A program made the position numbers and the translations under genes. Shown here in pieces: positions 33,031 through 33,514 of a stretch of DNA of 33,514 bases (its first letter is position 1; the number at the start of each line of letters is the position of its first letter). The notes beneath the pieces were generated by a model. It had not been told where the DNA came from, made no database searches, and worked only from the letters and a program-made list of their open reading frames with translations. The DNA is taken from the NCBI GenBank assembly GCA_003427395.1, contig BFEA01000588.1, positions 327,046 through 360,559 of the forward strand. Direction: 5' to 3'. This stretch comes from Chara braunii. Its lineage: Eukaryota > Streptophyta > Charophyceae > Charales > Characeae.

Positions 33031-33514
33031 AGAATTGAGCCATGCATGTGAGTGAGACTTGCTCAAACACATGTTCATGGCTCATGAGTTCATCCAAGCA
33101 TGCAACCGAATGTCATTATCTACTATGTAAGTGAAAAACACAAGCTATACTAGTCCCAAAACACAAGCCTTGAGCACGAAATTACTCATGGAAGAATCGG
33201 AGCATCTCCCACTAGCATGTGAGTGAAGAGCAAAAGTTGAAGTAGACCAAATCACAAGTATTGAGCAAGAGGTCATTCATAGAAGAATCGGAGCACTACC
33301 TATTAGTGTGTGAGTGAAGAGCAAGAGTTGAAGTAGACCAAATCACAAGTATTGAGCAAGATGCCATTCATAGAAGAACCGTAGCACTACCTACTAGTGT
33401 GTGAGTGAAAAGCAAGAACTGAAGTAGCCCAAATCACAAGTATTGATCATGAGATCATCCATAGAAGAATCAGAGCATCTTCTACTAACATACGTGTGAA
33501 GCAAGACTTACTTT
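33031..33514 (+). repeat. Diverged 91-bp satellite subfamily, runs off window
   Basis: The periodicity continues in register with anchors at 33102, 33194, 33285, 33376 and 33467, spacings of 92, 91, 91 and 91. Here the monomer text is different (gtgagtgaagagcaagag, ttgaagtagaccaaatcaca) but still alignable to the 92-bp type: gaaccggaacactac against gaatcggagcactac, and ttgaactagtgaaaagcaca against ttgaagtagaccaaatcaca. The array continues past the right edge. Confidence 0.85.

Overview
The window is nuclear-type eukaryotic DNA made almost entirely of repeats and dead mobile elements. It has no bacterial gene organisation. The only recognisable proteins are the gag and pol parts of a Ty3/gypsy-like LTR retrotransposon on the minus strand, and an unknown three-copy coding cluster lying directly 5' of gag. 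The wording of gag, reverse transcriptase and integrase reminds me of retroelements of streptophyte green algae such as Chara. That is an impression from memory and not a search result, so the organism call (plant lineage, probably charophyte-like) is of modest confidence.

Layout. Bases 1-322 are unique sequence. Bases 323-4058 and 5227-18902 are one tandem array of a 54-bp minisatellite, about 17.4 kb or roughly 320 monomers. Its + strand is G-rich with almost no C. The array is split at 4059-5226 by a clean solo LTR of 1168 bp: it starts TG, ends CA, has 12-bp inverted ends with one mismatch, and is flanked by the 5-bp target duplication ATGGG. Inside the array are higher-order repeats marked by a 51-bp monomer, a tandem duplication of about 753-762 bp, and a one-base N gap whose two flanks are identical over 74 bp, which points to an unmerged contig overlap.

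At 18902/18903 the array abuts the truncated integrase of the gypsy element (18903-25320, minus strand). The element keeps gag with a CCHC knuckle, protease, RT with YIDD, RNase H, and integrase with HHCC, DD35E and GPY/F signatures. It is interrupted by three in-frame stops, all TAG, and at least seven frameshifts, and no LTR was found at either end.

Directly 5' of gag on the same strand, 25789-28489 holds three tandem, diverged copies of a protein of about 270 residues that I cannot assign to any family. The distal copy (27677-28489) is open throughout. The other two carry in-frame stops, and one also has a frameshift. This is the most novel coding content in the window. Bases 28490-31342 contain nothing I can name. 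The right end has a GA microsatellite, a 35-bp duplication, and a satellite of about 92 bp that passes in unbroken register into a diverged 91-bp subfamily and runs off the window.

Nothing here works as a pathway. The picture is a repeat-rich, probably silenced region in which an expanding minisatellite, an LTR retrotransposon that recombined down to a solo LTR, and a decayed gypsy element carrying or adjoining an unknown gene cluster meet.
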